Shown here: one piece after another, positions 27,966-37,139 of the stretch
Layout: every line of letters begins with the position of its first letter
Position numbering within the stretch: the first letter of the stretch is position 1
Assembly: GCF_000317535.1 (NCBI RefSeq)
Contig: NC_019757.1
Span: 1,029,001 to 1,093,000 of the forward strand
Reading direction: 5' to 3'
Source of the DNA: Cylindrospermum stagnale PCC 7417
GTDB taxonomy: Bacteria > Cyanobacteriota > Cyanobacteriia > Cyanobacteriales > Nostocaceae
DNA length: 64,000 nt
The notes under the pieces: model-generated
What the model saw: only the letters and a program-made list of their open reading frames with translations
The model's database searches: none
Told to the model about the DNA's origin: nothing
Program-made: the position numbers and the translations under genes

Positions 27966-28943
27966 ATGAATTCAAAGGGACAATTAGAATTACCTCCAGA
28001 CACGTTCATCTCTCCATTGCTAGAATTACGAGACTATTATGCTCGCCTCGTGGAAGAACACGAACGTCTATTTATACAGGCGCGATCGCAACTTGATCAT
28101 GTTGAAGCTTTGTTGTCTAACTGGTATCAAGCAGACGGAAAGGAAAAGCTTTCCCGACTTGAGGCGGTGAATGGGAACCACACTGGTTCTGAAAAAGGCT
28201 CACTGTTGCTGCTGTCGCCGGATAGCATCTCTGATATTGATTTGGTGGAGTCTATAAAGTCTCATCTGCCAAACTCAGACGACTTGGAGATAGATAATTT
28301 ACTCTCAGCAGCAGAGGAAGAAGATTCTCCACCACCAATTACATCCCCAGAAAGCAACGATCACTCCATTAAGGGGCCAGAAGTCCCCATGTTACCCCAG
28401 TATCAAGGACTCTCTCGGATGGAGGCTCTGAAAATGCTACTACAAGACTATATGGGGACTGTCTGCCATATAGATTTCGTTGTGCGATCGCTTTATGGAG
28501 AGCTAGAACCATATCTGTTTAAAGTAGTTAAAGGTAGAGTCCAATCCTCACTCACCCAGGGTAGAGAAAGAGGCGTCTGGGAAGCTATCCCCAATGAGCC
28601 TGGTTGTTACACTCTCGATTTAACCATGCTATCCCCGACTAATGGCGCTTCTATGGGTGTCAAATCCAAAAAGAAAAAACCTTTCCTCTTGCCGAAGTCG
28701 AAAACAGTACCCTTACTCGGAGCGTTTGAAGGTCAATTTTTGATTGATGCCATCACCTCTTTGTTAGAACAAAATCCGGAAAGAGTTTTCAGCGTCGGGG
28801 AAGTAGTCACAGGTATTTATGGAAAACTTGATTCTCAGCAAGTTAGAGAGGTGAAAAACAAGGTGCTGAATGAATTATCTAGAGGGCATCGTACAGGGAG
28901 ATTCTCTAGAGTGCCTGACAAAATCGGTTTTTACCAATTTTAG
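27966..28943 (+). CDS. hypothetical protein with two repeated winged-helix-like domains
   Basis: Not recognised. Of 325 residues, about 10-60 are a helical coil (LLELRDYYARLVEEHERLFIQ), then an acidic linker. Two similar segments follow at about 150-215 (MEALKMLLQDYMGTVCHIDFVVRSLYGEL to EAIPNEPGCYTLD) and 255-325 (LIDAITSLLEQNPERVFSVGEVVTGIYGKL to RVPDKIGFYQF). The repeat of helices and a final strand pair looks like winged helices. With the upstream zinc ribbon it may form a DNA- or RNA-binding unit; this is inference. Confidence 0.65.
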   Translation: MNSKGQLELPPDTFISPLLELRDYYARLVEEHERLFIQARSQLDHVEALLSNWYQADGKEKLSRLEAVNGNHTGSEKGSLLLLSPDSISDIDLVESIKSHLPNSDDLEIDNLLSAAEEEDSPPPITSPESNDHSIKGPEVPMLPQYQGLSRMEALKMLLQDYMGTVCHIDFVVRSLYGELEPYLFKVVKGRVQSSLTQGRERGVWEAIPNEPGCYTLDLTMLSPTNGASMGVKSKKKKPFLLPKSKTVPLLGAFEGQFLIDAITSLLEQNPERVFSVGEVVTGIYGKLDSQQVREVKNKVLNELSRGHRTGRFSRVPDKIGFYQF

Positions 28944-28975
28944 ATTGATTTTTGAATTCCCCCAAAGGGAGTTGA

Positions 28976-29470
28976 CTAATCCACCCATGCTAGAGTGCGT
29001 TTCACTGGTTTTTGCCAAGTAGCAAAGTTAGCTAGTGCATCCTCCATCCCCTTACCAGGCTCAAACACTCGGTCAATCTGCCTTTGCTGCACGAGTGCTG
29101 TATAGCTATGCCAAAATCCCACAGCCAAACCCGCTGCGAATGCAACGCCCTGTACTGTTATATCGTTCATCATCGGGCGTTCTACGGGAATTTCTAACAC
29201 ATCAGCCTGGAACTGCATGAGGAAATTGCTCTCGCAAGCACCACCATCGACGATTAATCGTCCCATTGGTGTGCTGCTAGAGGCGTTAATTGCTTGCACC
29301 ACTTCCAGGACTTGGTAAGCGATCGCCGACAGTACGGCGCGGACTAGATGCTGTGGTTGAACGCTGGCGGTAATGCCGAAAACGGCTCCTCTAGCACTCA
29401 TACGGTTACGCCATCGCCAGAAAAAATAAATTGATGAGCGCGAATTTCTCTTCTTCAAGCCTTTTGGCAT
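28976..29470 (-). pseudogene. glpK: glycerol kinase C-terminal remnant
   Basis: The frame codes only the last ~135 residues of a glycerol kinase: ARGAVFGITASVQPQHLVRAVLSAIAYQ, then LIVDGGACESNFLMQFQADVLEIPVERP and QGVAFAAGLAVGFW match the FGGY C-terminal domain. The N-terminal ~350 residues with the active site are absent. They are replaced by about 30 unrelated residues (MPKGLKKRNSRSSIYFF...), whose frame stays open a little further upstream. It is a truncated, probably dead gene. Confidence 0.8.
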
Positions 29471-29554
29471 AAATTCGACGAAAAGCGAGCGCGCGGCGGC
29501 TAACGTGGCTGCTTCCAGCGGGCGCTTTTCGCCATCTCTATCTAGTGTAATTGA

Positions 29555-29800
29555 CTAAGCTCTTTTGATTAGGCGCAACACAAATAAGAAAACCACTGCA
29601 CCAATCGTCGCGATGATCAAGCTACCGAGCAACCCACCACCAGCAGACACCCCTAGAGTGCGGAAGAGATAACCGCCCAGCAACGAGCCGATAACACCAA
29701 CTATGATGTCTCCAACAGGTCCAAATCCACCACCTTTAACTAATTGCCCCGCTAGCCATCCGGCAACTAGGCCAATCAAGATAAACCAAAGTAATTCCAT
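29555..29800 (-). CDS. GlsB/YeaQ/YmgE family stress membrane protein
   Basis: 81 residues, three hydrophobic segments with glycine-rich turns (FILIGLVAGWLAGQLVKGGGFG, GDIIVGVIGSLLGGYLF, GLLGSLIIATIGAVVFLFVLRLIKR). This is the transglycosylase-associated/GlsB family, linked to envelope and general stress. It lies next to two CsbD stress proteins. Confidence 0.9.
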   Translation of the reverse strand: MELLWFILIGLVAGWLAGQLVKGGGFGPVGDIIVGVIGSLLGGYLFRTLGVSAGGGLLGSLIIATIGAVVFLFVLRLIKRA

Positions 29801-29871
29801 TTGCGTTTCATCCCTTATCTATCGGAAGTGGATAGTAATCAAGCTATCTAAACTTTCTTCAGAAATGAAAC

Positions 29872-30351
29872 TTAGTTAATAATGTCTTTAACTTTATCTT
29901 TCACATCTTCAACAGTGTGGATAATCCCTGCACCCACTTGTTTCGCTGTTCCTACCGCTTGGTCTTTGGAATCACCAGTAATCTTGCCAATAGCGTTTTG
30001 GGTTTTACCTTCAACGTTTTTCTTCACTGCTTTGGCTCTTGGTGTTAACCGCACATTGTCTTTTACATCTTCTGCTGTGTTACGAATTTGGCTTTCGGCT
30101 TGCTTGGCTCTTCCTATAACTTGGTCTTTAGGATCACCTGTAATGTTGCCGATCGCTTCTTGAGTTTTGCCTTGAATGTTCTTAGCAATCGCCTCTGCTC
30201 TATTTATCGTTGCTATTTGAGTATGTAGTTGTGTGAATGAAGTTGCAGCCCAACTATCTTCAGCAGCAAAACCAAAGGCGATGCCAGTTGAGATGAATAA
30301 AACTAGGCTAATACTTAACAGAAACTTATGAACTTGTTGAGATTGAATCAT
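29872..30351 (-). CDS. CsbD family stress protein, two CsbD-like units, exported
   Basis: About 159 residues. A signal-like helix (FLLSISLVLFISTGIAFGF) is followed by two CsbD units: AKNIQGKTQEAIGNITGDPKDQ and KKNVEGKTQNAIGKITGDSKDQAVGTAKQ, each ending in an EDVKD segment. The ATG at 30351 is preferred over a TTG further up. The end of the gene and its 3' flank share a GAAATGAAACTTAGT stretch with the next CsbD gene, showing local duplication. Confidence 0.85.
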   Translation of the reverse strand: MIQSQQVHKFLLSISLVLFISTGIAFGFAAEDSWAATSFTQLHTQIATINRAEAIAKNIQGKTQEAIGNITGDPKDQVIGRAKQAESQIRNTAEDVKDNVRLTPRAKAVKKNVEGKTQNAIGKITGDSKDQAVGTAKQVGAGIIHTVEDVKDKVKDIIN

Positions 30352-30577
30352 CTTAATTTCCAAAAGAAAACAATACTTAATGCATCTATTTAGCTATTTG
30401 TTTCAAAGTAGAATTGTCTAGATATGTCGATTACTATCTAAACTTTCTAGATACCAATTTTCTATGAGGTTGCACTTAATTATCAGACAGAATAAAGTCT
30501 GAGCCTACCAGAGCAAAACCTGCCAAGGCTGATTAATTATGTGCATCTCCATAAATACATGGGATGAGAAATGAAAC

Positions 30578-30760
30578 TTAGTCAATAATTTGTTTGACTT
30601 GATCTTTGAGATTTTCAACAGTGTGAAGTACTTGTGCTTCTGCTTGTTTCACCTGGCCTTCTTCTTTAGCTGCGGGGTCTCCGGTAATTTCTCCCACTGC
30701 TTCTTGAACTTTACCTTCAATATTTTTAGCAGTTGCCTTAATCCGATTTTCTATACTCAT
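30578..30760 (-). CDS. CsbD family stress protein
   Basis: 60 residues, one CsbD unit (MSIENRIKATAKNIEGKVQEAVGEITGD...). It is cytoplasmic and lacks the signal of its longer neighbour. The family is induced by general stress in many bacteria; its biochemical role is unclear. GGAGAG lies upstream of the ATG. Confidence 0.9.
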   Translation of the reverse strand: MSIENRIKATAKNIEGKVQEAVGEITGDPAAKEEGQVKQAEAQVLHTVENLKDQVKQIID

Positions 30761-31181
30761 AACGCTCTCCTGATTAAATTAAAAAAAATGATTGAGTCGA
30801 GAAAGATGAAGAGAAATATTAAAGTTAAGTCACTTCTTCTTAGCCTTCCCTGTGATCTAAAATCTACCATCAGCTAGTTATTTTCTGCATCCATCTAAAG
30901 GTTTAATTATTATCAAGGAAAATAAAAATATTATGTATTTATACCCAGAATTTTTATTTGAGATAAATATCTTCCTTTTCAGAGAGAAGGAGAAAAATAT
31001 TCTCTACTTTAGATATATAGACTATCGTGCAGCTTTATGTTTTTTTCCTCAGAATTAATTGAAGAAAACCTGAGAGGATGTCCCTCAGTACGCTTCAATT
31101 TAAAATTCAAAAAAATAATTATATGATGATCTGCAAATCACGCATAACGTAGAGACGTTGCATGCAACGTCTCTACATGGG
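30761..31181. other. intergenic region with MITE-family palindrome
   Basis: AT-rich, no gene seen. A 28-bp perfect palindrome (GTAGAGACGTTGCA and complement) lies at 31149-31176, just past the miaB stop. It could act as a terminator for miaB but has no U tract. Confidence 0.6.
31149..31176. repeat. 28-bp perfect palindrome, MITE family 1 core
   Basis: GTAGAGACGTTGCA followed by its exact complement. It has the same core as 6860-6885 but without the ACAGCAG ends. Confidence 0.8.
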
Positions 31182-32546
31182 TTAGACTAGGGTTGCTTGC
31201 CTTACTTCTACTGGTATACCAGTTAAGCTAAAGGGGCGAACTTCGGTAATTTTCACTTTTACCGATTGCCCTTTGAGTTCGTTGATATCGCCTGCGAAGA
31301 AAGTCAAACGATTACCCCTGGTGCGTCCCATTACCTGGGTTTGGTCTTTGAGGTTTTGGTCTTCTACTAGCACTTCTTCGATGCGTCCGAAGTAACGTTG
31401 CGATCGCTCCGCTGCCTTTACATTTACCAGATGATTGAGCCGTTGTAAGCGATCGCTTTTCACCGCTTCACTCAACTGATTGTCCCACAAAGCCGCTGGT
31501 GTGCCTGGACGGGGTGAATAAGCTGCTGTATTCAACAAATCAAAGCCAATATCCTCTACCAATTTCAGAGTATTTTCAAACTGTGCTTCTGTCTCCCCAG
31601 GAAACCCAACAATTGCATCCCCACTAATCGAGGCATCCGGCATATACCGTCGAACAGTGTCAATAATCCGGCGATATTTCTCCTGGGTATAACCCCGCGC
31701 CATTGCCTTTAACAGTTCGTTATCCCCAGATTGAAAGGGAATGTGGAAGTGTTCGCAGACTTTCGGCAACTCTGCACAAGCCTTAATTAATCTTTCAGTG
31801 AAATAACGGGGGTGGCTGGTAGCAAATCTTAGCCGCTCAATTCCCGGCACATCATGGACGTAGTACAGTAAATCTGTCAAAGTGTGCAGGTGGCGTCCTT
31901 CGGGTGTTGCTCCTGGCAAATCTCGGCCGTAAGCATCAATATTTTGACCGAGTAAAGTAACTTCTTTGTAACCAAGCTTTCCTAGTTCCACCATTTCCGC
32001 GCGAATGGCTTCCGGCGTCCGGGACTGTTCCACACCGCGCACATTGGGAACTACACAATAGGTGCAGCGTTCATTACAGCCGTAAATCACATTTACCCAA
32101 GCAGTAACGCTGCTATCTCGGCGCGGCTTAGTAATATCTTCGATAATGTGAACTGCCTCAGTTGCCACAATTTGGTTGCCGTCAAACACCGACTCCAGCA
32201 AATCTTTAAGACGGTTGGCGTGTTGTGGCCCCATTACCAAGTCTAATTCTGGCACGCGCCGCAGAAGGCTTTCTCCTTCTTGTTGGGCAACACAACCAGC
32301 AACAATCAAAGTTAAATCTGGCTGTTCGTGCTTGCGTTTTGCCTGTCTACCCAAATAAGAATAAACTTTTTGTTCGGCATTATCTCGAATTGTGCAGGTA
32401 TTGTAGAGAATCACATTTGCCAGATTTGGGTCTTCTGACCACTCAAAGCCCATGTCTTCTAGGATGCCAGCCATGCGCTCTGAGTCGGCTTTGTTCATTT
32501 GGCAACCAAAGGTGGTGATGTGATAACGGCGGGGTGAAGTGGTCAT
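31182..32546 (-). CDS. miaB: tRNA-2-methylthio-N6-dimethylallyladenosine synthase MiaB
   Basis: Radical-SAM methylthiotransferase that adds a methylthio group to i6A37 of tRNAs. 454 residues. The N-terminal UPF0004 domain has cluster cysteines C15, C51 and C85. The radical-SAM triad is C157, C161 and C164 ([12 protein letters not shown]), and a C-terminal TRAM domain is present ([18 protein letters not shown] to [15 protein letters not shown]). Full length, standard start [18 protein letters not shown]. Confidence 0.96.
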   Translation of the reverse strand: MTTSPRRYHITTFGCQMNKADSERMAGILEDMGFEWSEDPNLANVILYNTCTIRDNAEQKVYSYLGRQAKRKHEQPDLTLIVAGCVAQQEGESLLRRVPELDLVMGPQHANRLKDLLESVFDGNQIVATEAVHIIEDITKPRRDSSVTAWVNVIYGCNERCTYCVVPNVRGVEQSRTPEAIRAEMVELGKLGYKEVTLLGQNIDAYGRDLPGATPEGRHLHTLTDLLYYVHDVPGIERLRFATSHPRYFTERLIKACAELPKVCEHFHIPFQSGDNELLKAMARGYTQEKYRRIIDTVRRYMPDASISGDAIVGFPGETEAQFENTLKLVEDIGFDLLNTAAYSPRPGTPAALWDNQLSEAVKSDRLQRLNHLVNVKAAERSQRYFGRIEEVLVEDQNLKDQTQVMGRTRGNRLTFFAGDINELKGQSVKVKITEVRPFSLTGIPVEVRQATLV

Positions 32547-32637
32547 TAGGAATTACGCTTAATCAGTGCAATGTATATCAGCTCTATCTTTATTCTATCT
32601 GACGCAGTAGAGTACCCCACCCTCAACGTTTATGTAA

Positions 32638-33081
32638 CTACTGCAACGGCAAAGCGTAATGATAAAACTCTTCATTCTTAATATAATCTCGCGCTTCATA
32701 GAGTTTTTGCGCGGTTATGTTAGAAATTTGAGTCGCTAAAATTACGCGAACGGCTCCACTCTCTTTTGCGTATTCTTCCGCAGCACTCATCAATAACTTG
32801 GCAATTCCCCTCCGGCGATAGGACTCTTCCACATACAAATCGTTCAATATCCATACTCGTTTCATCGACACTGAAGAAAAGCTGGGATAAAGCTGAGTAA
32901 ATCCAATTAATTTCCCATTGTCACTAGCTGCAAACACTACCGAGTCATTATTCTGAAAACGTTCTTTGAGAAACTCCTTGGCCCCTTCAAGGTTTGATGC
33001 CTGGTTGTAAAAAATCCGATATTGATCAAATAAGACTGAAATCCTTTCAAGATGATTAATATTAGCCAAGAAAACTTCCAT
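32638..33081 (-). CDS. GNAT family N-acetyltransferase
   Basis: 147 residues. The acetyl-CoA loop is seen in YVEESYRRRGIAKLLMSAAEEYA, with the following strand VRVILATQ and the final helix-strand pair (AQKLYEARDYIKNEEFYHYALPL). Substrate unknown. It stands alone behind miaB. Confidence 0.9.
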   Translation of the reverse strand: MEVFLANINHLERISVLFDQYRIFYNQASNLEGAKEFLKERFQNNDSVVFAASDNGKLIGFTQLYPSFSSVSMKRVWILNDLYVEESYRRRGIAKLLMSAAEEYAKESGAVRVILATQISNITAQKLYEARDYIKNEEFYHYALPLQ

Positions 33082-33207
33082 TGAGCGTCCTCATCACCTG
33101 AATACAGTTTACCATGATTTGCTGGATCAATAAATTTTTGAAATCAGCAAAATAGGTTTCTATGGCTAATTATTAATCTGGGCAAGAAAGAAATTTCAAG
33201 AAAGTTG

Positions 33208-34488
33208 TTATTTTTTGATTTTTGCTTCCCCTACAGTAGTTTGATGGATGCCATCATTATCAATGGCGCTGTAGCTATCACTGGGCAAAAGTCCCAACCA
33301 GGGGTCAGAACTAGGAGTTAAAAACAGTTGCGCGTAAACTTTCTCATTTAGCAATTCTACATTACTTGTCTGGTTACGTTGGATAAACCATTGATGAATT
33401 TGGTTGTGCAACGTGTATTCGTTTCTGACTGTATCTACAGCCATTGTGGTTTCAAAATTTTTCACTAATTTTAATAAATCATCCGTTTGATTGTTGGCAG
33501 ATTGGAACTTTTTCGCTCTGATTAAAGAAATGCTATTTTTATCTAGCTTGGCATCGGCCGCATAGAGTTGGGCGATTTTATTCCAAGTTTGCTGATCTGT
33601 GATTTCTAATAAGGCCTTTTGATTTTGTGCAGCAGGCTGGATGGCACTAAGCATTGGCCTTTCTACTGCCATTTTAGCAACAGCTAGAGAACCTGCTACT
33701 GTTGCTGTCGGTGCGGGAACTTCCACCAGTTTGGGAGGAGATTTGATGCCTAACCGGGATAAATCGGCTGCCCATTGGGTTTGGATAGAATTTAGGCGAT
33801 CGCTATGGTATTTTTGTAAGAAGGATTCGCGATCGCCTTTAGCCAGGTTGCTAAACTCCTTAACCGCCGCTTCCGCTTGCTTTAGCTGACGTCCAAAAGC
33901 CTTAGGCCCATATAAACCAGGGATGGCATCAATCGGACGTCCCGCAGCATCAAGAACGTAGTGAATGCTATTGCCTGTAATCGTCCGTTCCATCTGCCTA
34001 CCGTCACCAAAATCAATTGTTACTTTCGGTACAGGGCGCACAGATTGCCAGTGCAAGATAAACCGCTCATTTAGCAATTGAGAAATCTCAGCATTTGGAT
34101 ACAGCGCCACCCGAAAGAAGCGACTATTAGCACAACTCAAATCTTGATCTAGCCTACCCAGTAACCGCAGAGATAGTATCGGTTTATTACTAGCTTTAGC
34201 TGCCGCCTTCGCTTGCTCGATATCAGTATACCAGTAGAGACGGGAGGCGTGACAGTCCCGCTGTCTGCATAGTACATCTAAAGCGGCGCGGGTTTCCGGG
34301 GAAGACATATCTGAAGCATGGGACTTAAGAAATGTTTGCAACCCCTTGGAACCTTGTTGTCGAAGTGCAGTAGCTTCTTGAGATAATTGGGAGTTTACAG
34401 CCACAGGGGTTTGGGCTTCAGCAGATGGCAAAAAACTGAAGCTAAGAAGTATGAGTGCGAGAGAACTGTTAAAGGTGTTAAATTTCAT
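33208..34488 (-). CDS. exported protein with thioredoxin-like region, unknown function
   Basis: 426 residues from MKFNTFNSSLALILLSFSFLPSAEA, a clear signal peptide. The part RLYWYTDIEQAKAAAKASNKPILSL to NERFILHW looks like a thioredoxin fold of the DUF255/thioredoxin_7 kind. It has a lone cysteine (LSCANSRFF) rather than CxxC, and VLDAAGRPIDAIPGLYG follows. The C-terminal half is alanine-rich and helical. The frame extends upstream to 34641, but that part translates a dispersed repeat and is not real. Role unknown, periplasmic by its signal. Confidence 0.75.
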   Translation of the reverse strand: MKFNTFNSSLALILLSFSFLPSAEAQTPVAVNSQLSQEATALRQQGSKGLQTFLKSHASDMSSPETRAALDVLCRQRDCHASRLYWYTDIEQAKAAAKASNKPILSLRLLGRLDQDLSCANSRFFRVALYPNAEISQLLNERFILHWQSVRPVPKVTIDFGDGRQMERTITGNSIHYVLDAAGRPIDAIPGLYGPKAFGRQLKQAEAAVKEFSNLAKGDRESFLQKYHSDRLNSIQTQWAADLSRLGIKSPPKLVEVPAPTATVAGSLAVAKMAVERPMLSAIQPAAQNQKALLEITDQQTWNKIAQLYAADAKLDKNSISLIRAKKFQSANNQTDDLLKLVKNFETTMAVDTVRNEYTLHNQIHQWFIQRNQTSNVELLNEKVYAQLFLTPSSDPWLGLLPSDSYSAIDNDGIHQTTVGEAKIKK

Positions 34489-34556
34489 ATATTTTGCTGG
34501 TATTGAGTCTGAGAGATTCAATTGATTACCAATGTTAACCTGTTGAAAACTGCAAT

Positions 34557-34615
34557 TATCCCCTCCTAGCTTGCGGGGAGGGGCCGTAAAGCACAGCTTT
34601 ACGGGGGCGGGGTTC
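34557..34615. repeat. GC-rich palindromic repeat
   Basis: CCCCTCCTAGCTTGCGGGGA followed by GGGG, then GTAAAGCACAGCTTTAC and GGGGGCGGGGTT. It is a nested hairpin repeat of the family also found in ileS and putA. Confidence 0.65.
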
Positions 34616-34622
34616 TTAATTC

Positions 34623-35843
34623 TTAAACTTCCCCCAGACACACTTGCTGATAACGCTTACCAGCAATCTCCCAAGTGAACTCAGTTTCTACAAGTTGTCT
34701 ACCGTTGCGAGATAGTTCAACTCGGAGTTGCGGTTGTTCAAAAATCTGTCGAATAGCAGCAACGTACTCTGCGGGTTGATTGGCGCGGAGTGCCCTTAGT
34801 GGTATTGTCGCATCATCTACCGCTAATCCTTCCAAACCGCGATCGCTTGCGACTACCGGCACACCCGCTGCCATTGCCTCTAAAGTCTTATTTTTAATGC
34901 CAAACCCAGTCCGCATCGGCACAACACACAGGGTAGCTTGGTGTAAATATTCTGCCATTGAAGGCACTCTCCCAATGACATTAATCCCTGGTTTTTGCTG
35001 GAGTGCCAAAACGGATGGTGCAGGACGAGAACCGACGATATCAAAAGTTGTATCCGGATAAAGTTGTTGGATTTCTGGCAAGACTTCATTGCTAAAAAAG
35101 CAGACAGCATCGATGTTTGCCAAATTATCCATTGCGCCAATAAAAATTAACCGCTGTCCCCCAGGATCACTTGTACGGTTGGGAAAAGCAGCGAAATCTA
35201 CACCATTGGGAATAACTGTAATTTCCGCATTAGGGTTAAACTCTTGTAGTTGGTTTTTATCTTCTTCTGTTGTCACCACAATTGCCGAAAATTTAGCACA
35301 GTAGCTTTTTTCATAACGACGCAAAAGCGGGAGATTAATTTTATCTCTCAAGCTATTTTCAGTGATGCCCGTAGTTAGCTGATTACGACAACTACCAAAA
35401 ACCGAACTATGCACATTAACGATAGTTTTTACCTGTCTTTGGAAATGGGGCTGCACATAAATTTCATTAACGCTGTGTTCACAGGTGATGACGTCACATT
35501 TACCCGCTTTCACAAAGTTGTCAATCCACTCCTGCATCTCCACAGAGTAGCGGTTGAGTACACTTGGCGGTGTACCATGTTGCAAAAAAGTGCCGAAGCG
35601 CTGGATCTTCTTCAGTATTCCGGCGGTATTGCCAGCATCTGGGGGACGATCAAAAACGACTAGATGATCCACACAATTCCGTAATTCTGCTATCTCTGCG
35701 GTTGTGATATCGCGATCGCGTTGAGTTACAAGAGTAATAGAATGGCCAAGACTTAGATATTTCAGTAAATTAAACGTCCTCACTTGGGTTCCCCCCCGCG
35801 TTGGTGGATAGGGAAAGGTGGCAGATAGCATTAAAATTTTCAT
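34623..35843 (-). CDS. glycosyltransferase family 4 protein
   Basis: 406 residues from MKILMLSATFPYPPTRGGTQVRTFNLLKYL (start at 35843; the longer frame to 35927 adds residues with no family match). GT-B fold with an N-terminal acceptor domain and a C-terminal GT4 domain (VIPNGVDFAAFP, RLIFIGAMDNLANIDAV, FGIKNKTLEAMAAGVPVVASDRGLEGL with the nucleotide-sugar EX7E-type motif). It probably adds a hexose to a surface polysaccharide or glycolipid. It shares the start motif and layout with the gene at 39056. Confidence 0.9.
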   Translation of the reverse strand: MKILMLSATFPYPPTRGGTQVRTFNLLKYLSLGHSITLVTQRDRDITTAEIAELRNCVDHLVVFDRPPDAGNTAGILKKIQRFGTFLQHGTPPSVLNRYSVEMQEWIDNFVKAGKCDVITCEHSVNEIYVQPHFQRQVKTIVNVHSSVFGSCRNQLTTGITENSLRDKINLPLLRRYEKSYCAKFSAIVVTTEEDKNQLQEFNPNAEITVIPNGVDFAAFPNRTSDPGGQRLIFIGAMDNLANIDAVCFFSNEVLPEIQQLYPDTTFDIVGSRPAPSVLALQQKPGINVIGRVPSMAEYLHQATLCVVPMRTGFGIKNKTLEAMAAGVPVVASDRGLEGLAVDDATIPLRALRANQPAEYVAAIRQIFEQPQLRVELSRNGRQLVETEFTWEIAGKRYQQVCLGEV

Positions 35844-36107
35844 AAAACTGATGAACCGGAAACGCAACCAAGTCGAATGATGATACGGATAAATTTGACT
35901 GTATAGCGGAAATTGTCTACTATACACCTAAGCTATTTACAAAAACGTGTAATAGCATTTATGTTACCTGATAAACTTAAGTAAATTCAAGATTTTCCCT
36001 AGGGGTATTCCTGTCCCCTGTATTATCTGTGGTCAAAAATTGATACCACATTTAATCAATGTATAGCTTGATTTACCCAAAAATTGAAGATAAAAGGACT
36101 TGTAAAC

Positions 36108-37139
36108 ATGGAATCTTTCGGCATTTACACCCTAGCTAATGATGTGGTTTATGACCAATTAGTAGCTTTGCTCAATAGCATAGAGGTAAATGTTAGCCCA
36201 GATATTCCTATTTGTATTATTCCCTATGATGAGCGACTAGACCGGGTGAAGCAAGAAATTAATTCTCGTAAGAACGTAACACTTTACGAAAATAGAGAAT
36301 CAATTCAACGCTGGGACAATTTTGCCGAGCAAGTTTGGGCAGCCCATCCAGCAGCCAAGCAGATGACTACATCCTATAATGCTTGGTTTCAAAGCCCCTT
36401 ACTCAGAAAGCTATGTGTTTTTGACGGATATTTTGATAAATTTGTCTTTTATGACGCTGACAGCCTAGCAATGAAGCCGCTGGATAATGTGTTAGAGAGA
36501 CTTGAAACATACGATTTTATATTCGATGATTGGGAACATAAAAAATCAACAAAGGATGCAGCTTTAGATTTAAACCTCATCGAACAATCTGGTTTATATC
36601 AAGAAAAATATGTGCGTGATAAGTTACATTGTTCCAGCTTTTTTGGCTCAAAGAAAGGTATTTTTAGTTCATCAGAAATTGAATCCATGCAGCAGTTATT
36701 GATTAAAAAAGATGAAATCAAGTGGGTACCCCGACTGTGGGATGATGCCTTTTTGTTTAATTACATGACTTTGCGGTGCAATCGCCCAATATTTAACTAT
36801 ACACTCAGCCCCAATGGTCAAGAGAGAACTGGTAACTGCGCCAATGCAGACCCATTCGTGAATATTAATAATGTTCTTTACAATAAAGATGGCTTAAAAC
36901 CGATTTATCGCCTTCATTACATGAGCTATTCTGCCATTGATTTTGCTCATTTATCTCAAGGAGAAGATGTCAATATTCGTTATAAAGATGAGTTTTTATA
37001 CTATCGCTTCCTCAAACAGCCAGAACAAAGACCAAAAGAGTTAAAACCACCTAGTCTCCTTACTAGAACTAATAGATTTATCAATAGAAAAATCAAAAGA
37101 ATACAAAAAATTATTGATTTGAGAATTAATGCCATATAA
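36108..37139 (+). CDS. glycosyltransferase-like protein (Npun_R2821/R2823-type)
   Basis: 343 residues. GIYTLANDVVYDQLVALLNSIE at the start and KFVFYDADSLAMKPLDNVL with a DxD motif indicate a GT-A type nucleotide-sugar transferase of the GT8-like sort. WDDAFLFNYMTLR and RLHYMSYSAIDF follow. The ATG at 36108 has AAGGA at 36094-36098; a TTG at 36084 is weaker. It overlaps or abuts the next glycosyltransferase gene, so the two form an operon. The family name is from memory of cyanobacterial annotations. Confidence 0.75.
   Translation: MESFGIYTLANDVVYDQLVALLNSIEVNVSPDIPICIIPYDERLDRVKQEINSRKNVTLYENRESIQRWDNFAEQVWAAHPAAKQMTTSYNAWFQSPLLRKLCVFDGYFDKFVFYDADSLAMKPLDNVLERLETYDFIFDDWEHKKSTKDAALDLNLIEQSGLYQEKYVRDKLHCSSFFGSKKGIFSSSEIESMQQLLIKKDEIKWVPRLWDDAFLFNYMTLRCNRPIFNYTLSPNGQERTGNCANADPFVNINNVLYNKDGLKPIYRLHYMSYSAIDFAHLSQGEDVNIRYKDEFLYYRFLKQPEQRPKELKPPSLLTRTNRFINRKIKRIQKIIDLRINAI

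Noticed and set aside
31149-31176. Terminator of miaB
   Set aside because: A perfect palindrome but no U tract and the same core recurs at unrelated places, so it is listed as a repeat.
34489-34641. N-terminal extension of the thioredoxin-like protein
   Set aside because: It translates a palindromic spacer repeat; the signal peptide begins at 34488.
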